The notes: generated by a model not told the origin, from the letters alone. Shown: positions 43,887 to 57,322, counted from the stretch's first letter. The stretch: DNA of 64,000 bases from Pseudonocardiales bacterium (GCA_019241525.1 JAFAWY010000147.1:62001-126000); one strand, 5' to 3'. A program made the numbers and translations.

Positions 43887-44614
43887 TGTCGCTGCGCATC
43901 CGGGTGGTGAGCTGGAACGTCGATTCCCGGCCGACCGGTCTCCTGGACGCCAAGATCGACCTGATCCGCCGGCTCAAACCCGACTTCGCGTTGCTGCAGG
44001 AGATCGGCCGCCCGGTGTACCGGGCGCTGATGCCGCACCCGTCTGCCCACGAACGGATGCACCGCAAGCAAAGGCACTTTGCCTGGGGCGCGCTATCGAC
44101 TGACCTGAGCACTCCGCGGGCCAGCGAGTTCCGGCTGGGTTGCGCCATTCTCGGCGGCCCCACCACGGCGCTGCTGGATTCCGGGGTGCTGGACAGTGCG
44201 CCGTTCGACGTCCAGGAACCGGTGCGGGTGGGGTTCTTATGGCGAACAGTGGTGGCACAGGCCGCATTGTCGAGCGGCGACATTGTGACGGTGTGCTGTT
44301 TCCATGGCCGCCATCCCTCCGGCCAACCCGCCGCGTCGCTACAGCAGGCGTTTCACGTCGGGATCGCCAAATGGCTTGCCGGTGTGCCCGGCCCTGTCGT
44401 GTTCGCCGTTGACGCCGGCCCAGCCCTGCCTGAGGGTGCCGACCCCCTGCTGGGCCCGGGTCCAGTGCACCACCTCCAGCACGTGCTCAGCATTGACAAC
44501 GACCACCTCTGGGCTACGCCGGATCTCGAGGTCCACTCAGTGGAACGCTTGTCCGACGAGGCGGTTGCCGCCGGCAGCGACCACCCCCTCCTGCTCGCCG
44601 AGCTCACCCTCTAA
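43886..44614 (+). CDS. Endonuclease/exonuclease/phosphatase (EEP) fold protein
   Basis: 242 aa. EEP motifs: VVSWNVDSRPTG at the start, FALLQEIGRP with Glu, a central strand FHGRHPSG, and AGSDHPLLLAELTL at the end with the catalytic Asp-His. The motif that is GDxN in active enzymes reads FAVDAGP, so the Asn is missing and activity is doubtful. Its GTG overlaps the stop of the nuclease-like gene, so the two are made together. Function unknown; nucleic-acid or phosphoester hydrolysis is the family-level guess. Confidence 0.8.
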   Translation: MSLRIRVVSWNVDSRPTGLLDAKIDLIRRLKPDFALLQEIGRPVYRALMPHPSAHERMHRKQRHFAWGALSTDLSTPRASEFRLGCAILGGPTTALLDSGVLDSAPFDVQEPVRVGFLWRTVVAQAALSSGDIVTVCCFHGRHPSGQPAASLQQAFHVGIAKWLAGVPGPVVFAVDAGPALPEGADPLLGPGPVHHLQHVLSIDNDHLWATPDLEVHSVERLSDEAVAAGSDHPLLLAELTL

Positions 44615-44629
44615 CCCGGCCCCCAAACA

Positions 44630-44656
44630 GCAGTCTGAATGCAGACTGCGGTTTTT
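44630..44656 (+). terminator. Intrinsic terminator after the EEP gene
   Basis: GCAGTCTG pairs with CAGACTGC around AATG (44630-44649), followed by GG and TTTTT. It ends the nuclease-like/EEP unit on the plus strand. Confidence 0.87.
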
Positions 44657-44665
44657 CAGGCCTCC

Positions 44666-44691
44666 AAAACAGCAGTCTGCATCCAGACTGC
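44666..44691 (-). terminator. Intrinsic terminator after gltD (minus strand)
   Basis: The same stem GCAGTCTG/CAGACTGC at 44672-44691. Read on the minus strand it is followed by TGTTTT, and it lies 14 bp after the gltD stop, so it should end the gltBD transcript. Confidence 0.8.
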
Positions 44692-44704
44692 GATATTCGG
44701 GGGG

Positions 44705-46150
<1,446 letters not shown>

Positions 46151-46156
<6 letters not shown>

Positions 46157-46201
46157 GGGCGGCCTCCGTGTTGATGGTCGGCCTAGCCATGGGCGGCCTC
46201 C
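46151..46201. repeat. 17-bp direct repeat spanning the gltB-gltD junction
   Basis: AGCCATGGGCGGCCTCC occurs at 46151-46167, over the gltD ribosome site and start codon, and again at 46185-46201, over the last codons of gltB. On the coding strand the copy reads GGAGGCCGCCCATGGCT: Shine-Dalgarno plus ATG-GCT. Confidence 0.85.
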
Positions 46202-49200
46202 ATGATCGCTTCGTTGACGTCCCGGCCGTCGCGCTGCGCCGCTGCCTGAGCGGCCAGCACCCGCTTGAAGTCCTTGGGCATGACCTTGCTGAACCGGTCC
46301 ACTGCGGTGTCCCAGTCGGCTAGCAGCGCGTGCGCTACCGCGGACCCTGTCTCGGCGTGGTGGCGTGCCACCACGTCGGCCAGAAATGCCCGGTCCTCAT
46401 CGGTCAGCGGGTCGAGATCGACCATCTCCTGGTTGACCCGGCCGATCATCAGGTCGAGCACGTAGGCGATGCCACCAGACATCCCGGCCGCAAAGTTGCG
46501 CCCGGTTGGCCCGAGCACCACCACCTGGCCGCCGGTCATGTACTCGCAGCCGTGATCACCGACGCCCTCGACGACGGCGAGCGCGCCGGAGTTGCGGACA
46601 CAGAACCGTTCCCCGACGATCCCGCGCAGGAACATTTCCCCGCCGGTCGCGCCGTAGAGGATCACGTTGCCGGCAATGATGTTGTGCTCCGCGATGAACT
46701 GGGCCTCGCGGTGCGGGCGGACGGTGATCCGGCCGCCGGACAGCCCTTTGCCGACGTAGTCGTTGGCATCGCCGATCAGGCGCAGGGTGATCCCGTGAGG
46801 CAGGAAGGCCCCGAACGACTGGCCGGCCGAACCGGTCAGCGTGATGTCGATGGTGTTGTCCGGCAGCCCTACCCCGCCCCACCGCCGGGTCAGCTCGTAG
46901 CCGAGCATGGTGCCCACCGTGCGGTTGACGTTGCGCACCGGCAGGTCCAGGTGCACCGGTGAGCCATCAGCCAGTGCCCCCTCAGCCAGCGCGATGAGGG
47001 TATTGTCCAGCGCCTTGTCCAGCCCGTGGTCCTGTTCCCTGATCCGGTGCCGAGGAGTGTCCGGACCGACCTCGGGGGGCACGTGCAGGATGGGCGACAG
47101 ATCGAGGCCGGAGGCCTTCCAGTGTTCGAGCGCCTGGCGCACGTCGAGCATCTCGGTTCGCCCGATCGCCTCCTCCAGGGTGCGGAAACCCAGTGCGGCC
47201 AGGTATTCGCGCACCTCCTGAGCGATGAACTCGAAGAAGTTGACGACGTATTCGGCCTTGCCGGTGAACTTTGCCCGCAGTACCGGGTTCTGAGTGGCCA
47301 CCCCCACCGGGCAGGTATCCAGGTGGCAGACCCGCATCATGATGCAGCCCGATACCACCAGCGGGGCGGTGGCGAAGCCGTACTCCTCCGCACCCAGCAG
47401 GGCGGCAATCACCACGTCGCGGCCGGTCTTGAGCTGGCCGTCGGTCTGCACGACGATCCGGTCGCGCAGCTTGTTGGCGATCAGCGTCTGCTGGGTCTCG
47501 GCCAGGCCCAGCTCCCACGGGGTGCCGGCATGCTTGATCGACGACAGCGGCGAGGCTCCAGTGCCGCCGTCGTGCCCGGAGATCAGCACCACGTCGGAAT
47601 ACGCCTTGGCCACCCCGGCGGCCACCGTGCCCACCCCGACCTCGGATACCAGCTTGACGTGCACCCGGGCCCGCGGGTTGGCGTTTTTGAGGTCGTGGAT
47701 GAGCTGTTTGATGTCCTCGATGGAGTAGATGTCGTGGTGTGGTGGCGGTGAGATGAGCCCCACCCCTGGCGTGGAGTACCGGGTCTTGGCAATCCACGGG
47801 TACACCTTGGTGCCAGGCAACTGGCCGCCTTCGCCGGGCTTGGCTCCCTGAGAGATCTTGATTTGCAGGTCATCGGCGTTGACCAGGTACTCGCTGGTCA
47901 CCCCGAACCGTCCGGAAGCTACCTGCTTGATCGCTGATCGGCGCAGATCCCCGTTCGGGTCGGGGGTGTAGCGGTCGGCGTCCTCACCTCCCTCGCCGGT
48001 GTTGGACTTACCGCCCAGCCGGTTCATCGCGATGGCCAGCACCTCGTGCATCTCCTTGGAGATCGACCCGTAGGAGATGGCGCCGGTCGCGAACCGCTTG
48101 ACTATCGACTCGACTGCCTCCACCTCCTCAAGAGGCACCGGCGGGCGGACACCCTCCTGGAAGGTGAACAGTCCGCGCAGGGTCATCAACCGCTGCGACT
48201 GGTCGTCAACCAGCCGGGTGTAGTCCTTGAAGATCTCGTAGCGGCCCGCCCGGGTGGAATGCTGCAGCTTGAACACCGTCTGGGGGTTGAACACGTGGGC
48301 CTCGCCGTCGCGGCGCCACTGGTAGTCGCCACCCATCGCCAGTTCCCGGTGCGGGGCGTGCACCCCGTCGCGCGGGAAGGCGCGGCCGTGCCAACGTGCG
48401 ACCTCCTCGGCCAGGACGTCGAACCCGACCCCACCGAGCCGGGAGGTGGTGCCGGTGAAGCAGGAGTCGATGACCTCGGGTCCCAGGCCGATCGCCTCGA
48501 AGATCTGCGCACCGGTATAGGACGCGACCGTCGACACGCCCATCTTGGACATCGTCTTGCGCACACCCTTGCCCAGGGCCTTGATCAGGTTCCGGGTGGC
48601 GGTCTTGGCATCGATACCGTCGAGCAGGCCGCGCCCGACAAGGTCCTCCACGGTGGCCATCGCCAGGTAGGGGTTGACGGCTGCGGCGCCGTAGCCGATC
48701 AGCAGCGCGATGTGGTGCACCTCGCGGGCGTCCGCCGCCTCGACGATCAAACCCACCTGGGTGCGGGTCTTCTCGCGTACCAGGTGGTGGTGCACCGCGC
48801 CGGTGAGCAGCAGCGACGGGATTGACGCATGGTCTGCGTCCACACCCCGGGCAGAGAGCACGATCAGCCGGGCACCGTCGGTGACCGCTTTGCTGACCTC
48901 GAGGCGGATCTCATTGATCCGCGCCACCAGCGCCTGGCCGCCTCCGTGCACGTCATACAGGCCCCGCACCGTGTACGACTGGTATTCCGGCCACTCGCCG
49001 TCATCGTTGATGTGGATGATGTTGGCAAGTTCATCGTTGTCCAGCACCGGGAAGGGCAACACGATGCGCCGGCAGGAGTCCTCGTTGGCTACCAGCAGGT
49101 TGGGCTGGGCGCCGAGCTGGGCCTGTAGCGAGGTGACCAGCTCTTCCCGGATCGCATCCAGGGGCGGGTTGGTGACCTGAGCGAACAGCTGGGTGAAGTA

Positions 49201-50730
49201 GTCGTACAGCGGCCGGGGTTGCTCGGAGAATGGGGCTAGCGGGGCGTCGTTGCCCATCGAGCCAATTGGTTCGGCACCGGTCAGCGCCATCGGTGTCAGC
49301 AGCACTGCCAGTTCCTCCTGGGTATAACCCAGACTCTGCTGGCGGCGCACCATCGAGGCATGGCTGGCTACCTCGCGCTCGCGCTCGGGCAGATCCTCCA
49401 ACCGCACCAGGCCTTGCGCGACCCAGTCGGCATAAGGATGCTCGGCGGCGAGCTGACCCTTGATCTCGTCGTCGCTGACGATCCGGCCGGTCGCGGTGTC
49501 GGCGAGGAACATCCGGCCCGGCTCCAACCGCCCCTTGCGCACCACGGTGGCCGGATCGATGTCCAGCACGCCGACCTCGCTGGCCAGCACCACCAGGCCG
49601 TCCTCGGTGACCCAGTAGCGGGCCGGGCGCAGGCCGTTGCGGTCGAGCACGGCGCCGATGACGGTGCCGTCGGTGAACGCGATCAGGGCAGGTCCGTCCC
49701 AGGGCTCCATCAGCGTGGAATGGAATTCGTAGAACGCCCGGCGGCCCGGATCCATCTCGGTGTGGTTCTCCCACGCCTCCGGGATCATCATCAGCACCGC
49801 GTGCGGCAGCGGGCGCCCGCCCAGGTGCAACAGCTCGAGCACTTCGTCGAACGAGGCCGAGTCGCTTGCGTCCGGGGTGATGATCGGGTAGATGCGTTCC
49901 AGATCACCGGGAATGAGATCGGTGGCGAGCATGCTTTCTCGGGCACGCATCCAGTTCCGGTTGCCACGTAGGGTGTTGATCTCACCGTTGTGGGACACGA
50001 AGCGGTACGGGTGCGCCAGCGGCCACGAGGGGAACGTGTTGGTGGAAAACCGGGAGTGCACCAGTGCCAGCGAGCTGGTGACCCGCTCGTCGGACAGGTC
50101 GGGATAGAAGCTCACCAGCTGTTCTTCGGTGAGCATTCCCTTGTAGACGATGGTGCGCCCGGACAGGCTCGGGAAGTAGACATCAAGGTCATGCTCGGCG
50201 CGCTTGCGCACGCAGTACACCAGCCGCTCCAAAGCCAGCCCTGACTCGTTGCCGTTACCCGCGAGGAATAATTGGCGGAATCGGGGCATCGCCGACAGCG
50301 CGGTCGGCCCGACGCCTTCAGGATTGACCGGAAGCTCGCGCCAGCCGAGCACGCGCATGCCCTCTTGGGTGGCGATAGCCTCGATGCCGCGCATGACCTC
50401 AGCGCCGGCAGCGTCATCGTCAGGCAAGAAAGCGGTACCCACCGCGTACTGGCCCGGTGCGGGTAGCGCGAAATCGACCACCTGCCGGAAAAAGTCGTCG
50501 GGGACCTGGAACAGGATCCCGGCGCCATCACCGGTATCAGGCTCGCCGCCCCGGGCACCGCGATGCTCCAGGTTACGCAGCGCAGTCAGTGCATTACGAA
50601 CGATGCCGTGATCACGATGACCGGCAAGGTCGGCCACGAAGGCAACCCCGCATGCATCATGATCATATGCCCGGTCATAAAGACCTTGCTGGCGGGGGCT
50701 CGACCCTTCTGGCAGGTGGTTAGCGCTCAC
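46183..50730 (-). CDS. gltB: Glutamate synthase large (alpha) subunit
   Basis: 1515 aa. After a 26-residue propeptide the glutaminase Cys27 begins HDACGVAFV. Glutaminase domain (27 to about 430, with [12 protein letters not shown] and [11 protein letters not shown]), a linker domain, the FMN synthase domain (about 830-1200, [21 protein letters not shown]), the 3Fe-4S loop [13 protein letters not shown] near 1135, and a GXGXG helix domain ([25 protein letters not shown]). It hydrolyses glutamine and passes ammonia to 2-oxoglutarate. The GTG at 50730 follows a GGGAGGG site. Operon with gltD. Confidence 0.96.
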   Translation of the reverse strand: MSANHLPEGSSPRQQGLYDRAYDHDACGVAFVADLAGHRDHGIVRNALTALRNLEHRGARGGEPDTGDGAGILFQVPDDFFRQVVDFALPAPGQYAVGTAFLPDDDAAGAEVMRGIEAIATQEGMRVLGWRELPVNPEGVGPTALSAMPRFRQLFLAGNGNESGLALERLVYCVRKRAEHDLDVYFPSLSGRTIVYKGMLTEEQLVSFYPDLSDERVTSSLALVHSRFSTNTFPSWPLAHPYRFVSHNGEINTLRGNRNWMRARESMLATDLIPGDLERIYPIITPDASDSASFDEVLELLHLGGRPLPHAVLMMIPEAWENHTEMDPGRRAFYEFHSTLMEPWDGPALIAFTDGTVIGAVLDRNGLRPARYWVTEDGLVVLASEVGVLDIDPATVVRKGRLEPGRMFLADTATGRIVSDDEIKGQLAAEHPYADWVAQGLVRLEDLPEREREVASHASMVRRQQSLGYTQEELAVLLTPMALTGAEPIGSMGNDAPLAPFSEQPRPLYDYFTQLFAQVTNPPLDAIREELVTSLQAQLGAQPNLLVANEDSCRRIVLPFPVLDNDELANIIHINDDGEWPEYQSYTVRGLYDVHGGGQALVARINEIRLEVSKAVTDGARLIVLSARGVDADHASIPSLLLTGAVHHHLVREKTRTQVGLIVEAADAREVHHIALLIGYGAAAVNPYLAMATVEDLVGRGLLDGIDAKTATRNLIKALGKGVRKTMSKMGVSTVASYTGAQIFEAIGLGPEVIDSCFTGTTSRLGGVGFDVLAEEVARWHGRAFPRDGVHAPHRELAMGGDYQWRRDGEAHVFNPQTVFKLQHSTRAGRYEIFKDYTRLVDDQSQRLMTLRGLFTFQEGVRPPVPLEEVEAVESIVKRFATGAISYGSISKEMHEVLAIAMNRLGGKSNTGEGGEDADRYTPDPNGDLRRSAIKQVASGRFGVTSEYLVNADDLQIKISQGAKPGEGGQLPGTKVYPWIAKTRYSTPGVGLISPPPHHDIYSIEDIKQLIHDLKNANPRARVHVKLVSEVGVGTVAAGVAKAYSDVVLISGHDGGTGASPLSSIKHAGTPWELGLAETQQTLIANKLRDRIVVQTDGQLKTGRDVVIAALLGAEEYGFATAPLVVSGCIMMRVCHLDTCPVGVATQNPVLRAKFTGKAEYVVNFFEFIAQEVREYLAALGFRTLEEAIGRTEMLDVRQALEHWKASGLDLSPILHVPPEVGPDTPRHRIREQDHGLDKALDNTLIALAEGALADGSPVHLDLPVRNVNRTVGTMLGYELTRRWGGVGLPDNTIDITLTGSAGQSFGAFLPHGITLRLIGDANDYVGKGLSGGRITVRPHREAQFIAEHNIIAGNVILYGATGGEMFLRGIVGERFCVRNSGALAVVEGVGDHGCEYMTGGQVVVLGPTGRNFAAGMSGGIAYVLDLMIGRVNQEMVDLDPLTDEDRAFLADVVARHHAETGSAVAHALLADWDTAVDRFSKVMPKDFKRVLAAQAAAQRDGRDVNEAIMEAAHG

Positions 50731-50792
50731 GAGCACCCTCCCGTCGTCTCGATTTACCCACTCGATACACGCATCGGGACGACGTGTACCCA

Positions 50793-50815
50793 TCTGCGGT
50801 AATCCGCAGATTACC
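50793..50815. promoter_or_regulatory. Two overlapping palindromes upstream of gltB
   Basis: TCTGCGGTAATCCGCAGA (50793-50810) and GGTAATCCGCAGATTACC (50798-50815) are each perfect hairpins sharing the middle, so only one can form at a time. A little further, GTTAC-n6-GTTAT at about 50823 resembles a nitrogen-regulator (GlnR) half-site pair. They lie 63 bp or more upstream of the gltB start in a 325-bp divergent gap that otherwise holds no gene. Confidence 0.5.
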
Positions 50816-51055
50816 TCAGCGGGTTACCAAGTCGTTATCACTTGTGAGGCGCCACCCCCGAAGGCGCGAAGACTAGGCCGCGCGGTAGCCCCCGGGGGTA
50901 CCAGAAAGCCGTCCCTGGTGTCTTGAGCTGCTGGGTTGCCATGATACCCAGTGGGGGTGCAGGCCAGGGGCTATTCCGTAGCGTGATCTTTACATGAACG
51001 ACCCCGACGGAACTCCCGGCATTCGCCCAAATGGGATAGAAGGGGGAACATCACC

Positions 51056-51709
51056 ATGCAGGCGCAGGCGCTATGCGCAGGGATCCGCCGGGACCTGGCT
51101 GATGTCGAGGAACGCATCAAAGCCAACTCCTGGTTGGCCGAGCTGTCGGCCGGGCGGCTATCGACCGGAGCGTTGCGCGCCTTCGCCGGGGAACAACTGC
51201 AGATCATTCCCAGTGATCTGCGCAGCTTCGAGATGCTCGCCCAGCGGTTTGCCGCCGATCCAGCCCACGACTACTTCGCCGGCTTGGCCGCGGGGGAGCA
51301 CATCGCACTCGGCGAGTTGGATGCCTTTGCGGCCGCTGTCGGGTTCGATGATGCAGCACAGCGGGATTACGAGCCGGTGCCAGGTTGCCAGGTGTACCCC
51401 TCTTACGTGGCTCGCCTGGCTCGTGATGGCACCGCAGCGCAGGTCGCGGGTGCCTTTCTGGTGAACCTGGATGCCTGGGGCAGATGCTGCGCTCGAATGG
51501 CTGACGCGTTGCCGGTGAACTACCAGCTCAGCCAGGCGGACTGTGCCTTCTTCAGACACTTCGCCGGACCGGCGACCGAGCTGGAGCTGGCCTGCCTGGC
51601 GGTGATCGACGCCGAACTGGCACACGGCGCGGACCCGACTGGGATCGCCCGGGCCGCTCGGCTGCTGCAGGCCTACGAACTGCTCTTCTGGGACAGCTTG
51701 CCGCGTTGA
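51056..51709 (+). CDS. TenA/PqqC-like (haem-oxygenase-fold) protein
   Basis: 217 aa, all-helical. The pattern FAGEQLQIIPSDLRSFEMLAQRF, YFAGLAAGEHIALGELDAFAAAVG, YPSYVARLARDG and VNLDAWGRCCARMADAL resembles TenA/PqqC-like proteins, a fold shared with haem oxygenases. The Cys pair in the sixth helix is not the TenA catalytic arrangement, so thiaminase activity is not expected. No pathway neighbours give a role. Divergent from gltB across 325 bp, with GGGGGAAC-type sequence before the start. Confidence 0.78.
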   Translation: MQAQALCAGIRRDLADVEERIKANSWLAELSAGRLSTGALRAFAGEQLQIIPSDLRSFEMLAQRFAADPAHDYFAGLAAGEHIALGELDAFAAAVGFDDAAQRDYEPVPGCQVYPSYVARLARDGTAAQVAGAFLVNLDAWGRCCARMADALPVNYQLSQADCAFFRHFAGPATELELACLAVIDAELAHGADPTGIARAARLLQAYELLFWDSLPR

Positions 51710-51815
51710 ACACGGTCGAGTCCCATCCGGGAAGGCCCCGGGGTGGGGACGGGTCCCCCGTCTGGGTGCAGAATCGTGGCCCCAGTCGGGTGGGCCGGAA
51801 GGGAGAGGTGATCGG

Positions 51816-52412
51816 ATGACCCCGCCACCGGAGATCCGGGCTGCACTGCGGCGCTTCCGGCGCCGCCGCGTCCGGCGCTGGGGCGCCGAGCGAGCCACGC
51901 TGGCGGTGACGGTGGTTTCCACCTGCGACGGCCCAGCCGTGCTGCTCACCCGGCGGATCGACGCCCTCAGTACGCGCGCGGGCCAACTCGCGTTGCCCGG
52001 GCAGTGGGCGCGTCGCTGGGAGTCGGTGCCGGCTGCGGCGCGCGGGCAACTCGCCGATCAGTTCGGGATCCACCTGCCACCGGAGGCGGTGCTCGGGCTG
52101 CTTGACGACTACGTCATTGACGACTTCAGGACCGGGGCGCCACAAGTGATCACACCCGTGGTGCTCTGGGCGGGCGAGTACACCGGGACGGCTGGCGTCA
52201 TCGTGGTCCGGTTGGCCGATCTCGACGCCGAGCCGGTGTTCGTGTCCAGCGCCGACGCCGGCCGCCCGGAGATCCGGTTACCGCTGCACGGCGAGTGGCT
52301 GCACGCGCCGGCGGCGGCGGTGCTGCACCAGTTCTGGGAGGTGGTGTGCGCATCAGCGCTGCACCCGGGCCGCGATAGCGTAGTGAGGTGCGGCTGGCGA
52401 CCTGGAACGTGA
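51816..52412 (+). CDS. Nudix-like protein with degenerate Nudix box
   Basis: 198 aa. The fold matches CoA-pyrophosphatase-type Nudix proteins: VTVVSTCDGPAVLLTRRIDALSTRAGQLALPG, then LGLLDDYV and ITPVVLWAG, and IRLPLHGEW near the end. The Nudix box itself is broken: after LALPGQW the GE and REx2EE residues are replaced (AARGQLADQFGI), so metal-dependent hydrolysis is unlikely. The 3' end overlaps xthA by 25 bp, indicating co-transcription. Function unknown. Confidence 0.78.
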   Translation: MTPPPEIRAALRRFRRRRVRRWGAERATLAVTVVSTCDGPAVLLTRRIDALSTRAGQLALPGQWARRWESVPAAARGQLADQFGIHLPPEAVLGLLDDYVIDDFRTGAPQVITPVVLWAGEYTGTAGVIVVRLADLDAEPVFVSSADAGRPEIRLPLHGEWLHAPAAAVLHQFWEVVCASALHPGRDSVVRCGWRPGT

Positions 52413-53239
52413 ATTCGGTGCGGTCACGGTTGCCTCGCCTGCTGCCTTGGCTGGATGCTCGCTCACCGGACGTGGTGTGCCTGCAAGAGACGAAATTGCC
52501 GGCGGATGCCTTTGACGAACTGGTCCGGCCGGTGCTGATCGAGCGTGGGTACGACGTCGCCCACCACGGCGACGGCCGGTGGAACGGAGTGGCTATCGCC
52601 TCCCGGGTCGGCCTGGACGATGTCGTCGCGGGTTTGACCGATGAGCCGGCCAATCCCGTTGGACCCACTCCGGACGTCGAGGCGCGGGCGGTCAGCGCCA
52701 CCTGCGCAGGATTACGGGTCAGCTCGGTGTACGTGCCCAACGGGCGCAGCCCCGACGACCCGCACTACCTCTACAAACTGGACTGGCTGGCCGCGTTGCG
52801 CGCCACTATCGCCGCTGGGGATCCGGCGTCCACCGTGGTCTGTGGCGACATGAACGTCGCACCGACCGACGCCGACGTCTACGACCCGGCTGCATACATT
52901 CGATCCACCCATGTCACACCGCCGGAACGCGAGGCGCTGCGCGCGCTGGGGCTACGCGATCTGGTGCGAGAACGCTGGCCCGATCAGCGGATCTTCACCT
53001 ACTGGGATTATCGCGCCGGCATGTTCCACCAGGACCTGGGGATGCGCATCGACCTGGTGCTGGCCGGTGACGCCGTCGCGGCGCGGACCTGCGCAGCCTG
53101 GGTGGACCGCCAGGCCCGCAAAGGTACCGCGCCCAGCGACCACGCCCCGGTCATCGTCGACCTCGACGAGGCGCCCGACGGCGACTGCGGGCCCGTCGTC
53201 CCACCGCCGTCGGCGCCCCGCCGCGTGGCGCGCCGCTGA
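52388..53239 (+). CDS. xthA: Exodeoxyribonuclease III
   Basis: 283 aa AP endonuclease/3'-exonuclease of DNA repair. EEP motifs are intact: LATWNVNSVRSRL, VVCLQETKL with catalytic Glu, SVYVPNGR with Tyr, VVCGDMNVAPTD with Asp and Asn, GMRIDLVLAG, and APSDHAPVIVDL with the final Asp-His. The GTG overlaps the Nudix-like gene. Its intact GDMN contrasts with the EEP-fold protein at 44 kb. It ends 8 bp before cbbX, which is convergent. Confidence 0.95.
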   Translation: MRLATWNVNSVRSRLPRLLPWLDARSPDVVCLQETKLPADAFDELVRPVLIERGYDVAHHGDGRWNGVAIASRVGLDDVVAGLTDEPANPVGPTPDVEARAVSATCAGLRVSSVYVPNGRSPDDPHYLYKLDWLAALRATIAAGDPASTVVCGDMNVAPTDADVYDPAAYIRSTHVTPPEREALRALGLRDLVRERWPDQRIFTYWDYRAGMFHQDLGMRIDLVLAGDAVAARTCAAWVDRQARKGTAPSDHAPVIVDLDEAPDGDCGPVVPPPSAPRRVARR

Positions 53240-53247
53240 CCGTGATG

Positions 53248-54303
53248 CTAGTCCGCTAGCGAGTCATCGCTGGCCAACGGGTCATCGCTGTCCGCGGACG
53301 AATCCGAGTTGGCAAAGACCCGGCTCCCGCGAAAATCCTCTGGGAGCAGGGTAGTGAGCTCGTCCTTACCGACCGTTTGCTCAGCACCCATCAGCCGGCT
53401 CGCGTGCCGCAGCCGGGCCCGCTCGATCGCGTTGCGGACGCTGCGGGCATTGGCGAACCGGGGCTGTTTCATGCGACGATCCAGGTACTCCCGGAAGGTT
53501 TTCTCCGCCTCTGGGCTGAACTGGTAACCCTCGGCCCGGATCATCAGCTTACCGATATCGTCCAATTCATCGAGCGTATAGTCGGGAAAATCAATGTGGT
53601 GCGCGATGCGAGAGCTCATTCCCGGGTTGGACACGAAAAATGAATCCATCCGGTCTTTGTAGCCGGCCAGAATCACTACGAGGTCCTCCCGTTGGTTCTC
53701 CATTACCTGAAGAAGGATCTCGATGGTTTCCTGCCCGTAGTCGCGCTCGTTGTCCTCCCGGTACAGGTAATAGGCCTCATCGATGAACAGGACGCCGCCC
53801 ATCGCGCGCTTGAGGACTTCCTTGGTCTTGGGCGCGGTGTGGCCGACGTACTGACCGACGAGATCGTCGCGGGTCGCGGAGACCAGGTGCCCGCGGCGCA
53901 GGTAGCCCAGCCGGTACAGTAAATCTGCCATCCGCATCGCGACCGTGGTCTTACCGGTGCCCGGGCTTCCGGTAAAGCACATGTGCAGACTGGGCCGCGA
54001 GGTCGACAGGCCGAACTGGGCGCGTGCCCGGTCAACCAGTAACAACGCGGCAATCTCGCGGATCCGATTCTTGACCGGGGCCAGCCCGACCAGCTCGGAG
54101 TCCAGCGCGCTGAAAACATCATCGATGCCGGTCTCCGCGCGCTCCTTGGCGAGATCGATCTTGGCATCCGGTGCCAACGTTTCTTTCTTTTCGGCCTCTT
54201 CCGGTGACTCCGGCCCGGCGGAATTACCGCCGGGCCGGGACATCCCGAAATTCATGCGAGACGCGGGTATCTTGCTACCCGGTAAGCGATCGGGAGGTGT
54301 CAT
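53248..54303 (-). CDS. cbbX: Red-type RuBisCO activase CbbX
   Basis: 351 aa AAA+ ATPase that frees inhibited red-type RuBisCO by pulling the large-subunit C-terminus. Walker [14 protein letters not shown], Walker [13 protein letters not shown], pore-loop area around [13 protein letters not shown], and sensor [14 protein letters not shown]. The acidic, Ser/Asp-rich C-terminal 35 residues are a local feature. Its ATG overlaps the cbbS stop (ATGA), so the order is cbbL-cbbS-cbbX in one operon. Confidence 0.95.
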   Translation of the reverse strand: MTPPDRLPGSKIPASRMNFGMSRPGGNSAGPESPEEAEKKETLAPDAKIDLAKERAETGIDDVFSALDSELVGLAPVKNRIREIAALLLVDRARAQFGLSTSRPSLHMCFTGSPGTGKTTVAMRMADLLYRLGYLRRGHLVSATRDDLVGQYVGHTAPKTKEVLKRAMGGVLFIDEAYYLYREDNERDYGQETIEILLQVMENQREDLVVILAGYKDRMDSFFVSNPGMSSRIAHHIDFPDYTLDELDDIGKLMIRAEGYQFSPEAEKTFREYLDRRMKQPRFANARSVRNAIERARLRHASRLMGAEQTVGKDELTTLLPEDFRGSRVFANSDSSADSDDPLASDDSLAD

Positions 54304-54728
54304 TTGTGCCCGTTGTACCGTTCGCCGTGCGGCTGGTCAGCCACGTAGGGGTGCAGCGTGTAGCGGATGGTGCGGTCATGCCATTCCTGGCGGTCCAGCC
54401 GGAAGCCAGGTTCCTCCGACGGCCGCTGCACGATGAACGACAGCGCGGTGGTCTGTTTGCCGTAGCTCGCGTCGTAGGCATTGAGCCTGATGTAATGCTC
54501 CGGTTTCGCCTTGCGACACGCGTTGACCTCGGCGAGCACGCCAGCGGCGTCCTCCAGGTCGAACATCGGCAGTCCCCACATCTCCCAGTAGACGTTGCGG
54601 GGATGCGGGTCGTCGGTGAACTCCACCGAGCATGGCCACCCGTTGTCCAGCGCGTACTGGATCTGTTTGCGGATTTCGTCGTCGGTTAAATCGGGGAGAT
54701 AGGAAAAGGTCCCCTGGGTAATATGCAT
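54300..54728 (-). CDS. cbbS: RuBisCO small subunit, red type
   Basis: 142 aa. It starts [17 protein letters not shown] and has [26 protein letters not shown] and a C-terminal extension after FIVQRP ([17 protein letters not shown]), the beta-hairpin extension known from red-type small subunits. The start is the ATG at 54728. It follows cbbL by 27 bp and overlaps cbbX. Confidence 0.96.
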   Translation of the reverse strand: MHITQGTFSYLPDLTDDEIRKQIQYALDNGWPCSVEFTDDPHPRNVYWEMWGLPMFDLEDAAGVLAEVNACRKAKPEHYIRLNAYDASYGKQTTALSFIVQRPSEEPGFRLDRQEWHDRTIRYTLHPYVADQPHGERYNGHK

Positions 54729-54755
54729 TGTGGATACTCCAATCAGAACACCCAG

Positions 54756-56323
<1,568 letters not shown>

Positions 56324-57274
56324 GTGACCACAGAATCCCGGTTGCGTACTTTGGTGGCCCTGGCGGCCACCGGATCGGTGCGGGGCGCGGCGAGCCGCTT
56401 GACGGTCACCGAGTCCGCGGTCTCGGCGTCGATCGGAGCGCTGGGCAGGGAACTGGGTGTGCCACTTGTCGAGCCAGTAGGTCGCGGGCTGCGGCTGACT
56501 GCGTCCGGCACCGTCTACGCCCGGTACGCGCGCCGGGTCTTGGGGCTGCTGGACGAAGGCGCTGCTGCTGCCGCCGCCGAGCTCGACCCGGAACGGGGCC
56601 GGCTGCGGCTGGCCGCGGTCACCACCGCCGGAGAGCACTTGCTGCCGGCCCTGCTGGCCGATTTCCGCCGCCAGCACCCCGGGCTCGCGCTGGCCCTGGA
56701 AGTGGCGCCCAGTGCGCAGGTCTGGGACCTGATCGGAGCTCACGAGGTCGATCTGGTCATCGCGGGCGCTCCCCCCTCCGGAGCTGAGGCCAGCGTGGTC
56801 GCCACCAAGCCGAACGAACTCATCGTGGTCGCGGCACCCTCGGTCGCGGAAGCCTTCGACTGGGCGAACACGCCATGGTTGCTCCGAGAACAGGGGTCAG
56901 CTACCCGCACCAGGGCCGAGTCCTACCTCAAAGCCCAGCATGTCGCGCCACCACGCTTGGTACTCGGTTCCAACGGTGCGGTGGTGGCCGGCGCGGTCGC
57001 TGAGCTGGGCTGCACGCTGGTGTCCCGAGATGGCGTCGCCGGTGAGCTGGCCGATGGACGGCTGGTGCAACTACCCCTGCCGGGCACTCCGATGCGGCGA
57101 CCATGGCATGCGGTGGTCGGCTCCCACTCTGGTGCCGCCACGCGGTTGTTCGTCGGACACCTGAGATCATCCGGCTGGCGGGCACCCGGTACTCGGGATG
57201 CCGCGTCACCCGTTCCAGGCATCAACGGTGGTACGCCGCGCCGGGCACGGTTTAGGGTCAATGACACTGTCTAG
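56324..57274 (+). CDS. cbbR: LysR-family regulator CbbR
   Basis: 316 aa from the GTG at 56324. The N-terminal winged helix (LRTLVALAATGSVRGAASRLTVTESAVSASIGAL-type, residues about 5-40) and a substrate-binding-like effector domain (about 90-290) are clear. The divergent placement next to cbbL is the classical CbbR position; it senses metabolites of the cycle and activates the cbb operon. The frame is open to 56249 but family similarity starts at the GTG. The tail ends with basic residues. Next gene: aldolase, 48 bp on. Confidence 0.9.
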   Translation: MTTESRLRTLVALAATGSVRGAASRLTVTESAVSASIGALGRELGVPLVEPVGRGLRLTASGTVYARYARRVLGLLDEGAAAAAAELDPERGRLRLAAVTTAGEHLLPALLADFRRQHPGLALALEVAPSAQVWDLIGAHEVDLVIAGAPPSGAEASVVATKPNELIVVAAPSVAEAFDWANTPWLLREQGSATRTRAESYLKAQHVAPPRLVLGSNGAVVAGAVAELGCTLVSRDGVAGELADGRLVQLPLPGTPMRRPWHAVVGSHSGAATRLFVGHLRSSGWRAPGTRDAASPVPGINGGTPRRARFRVNDTV

Positions 57275-57322
57275 GGTCAATGCGGGCGGCGCAGATGGGG
57301 TCGCCGCCGTGGAGGGAGAGTC

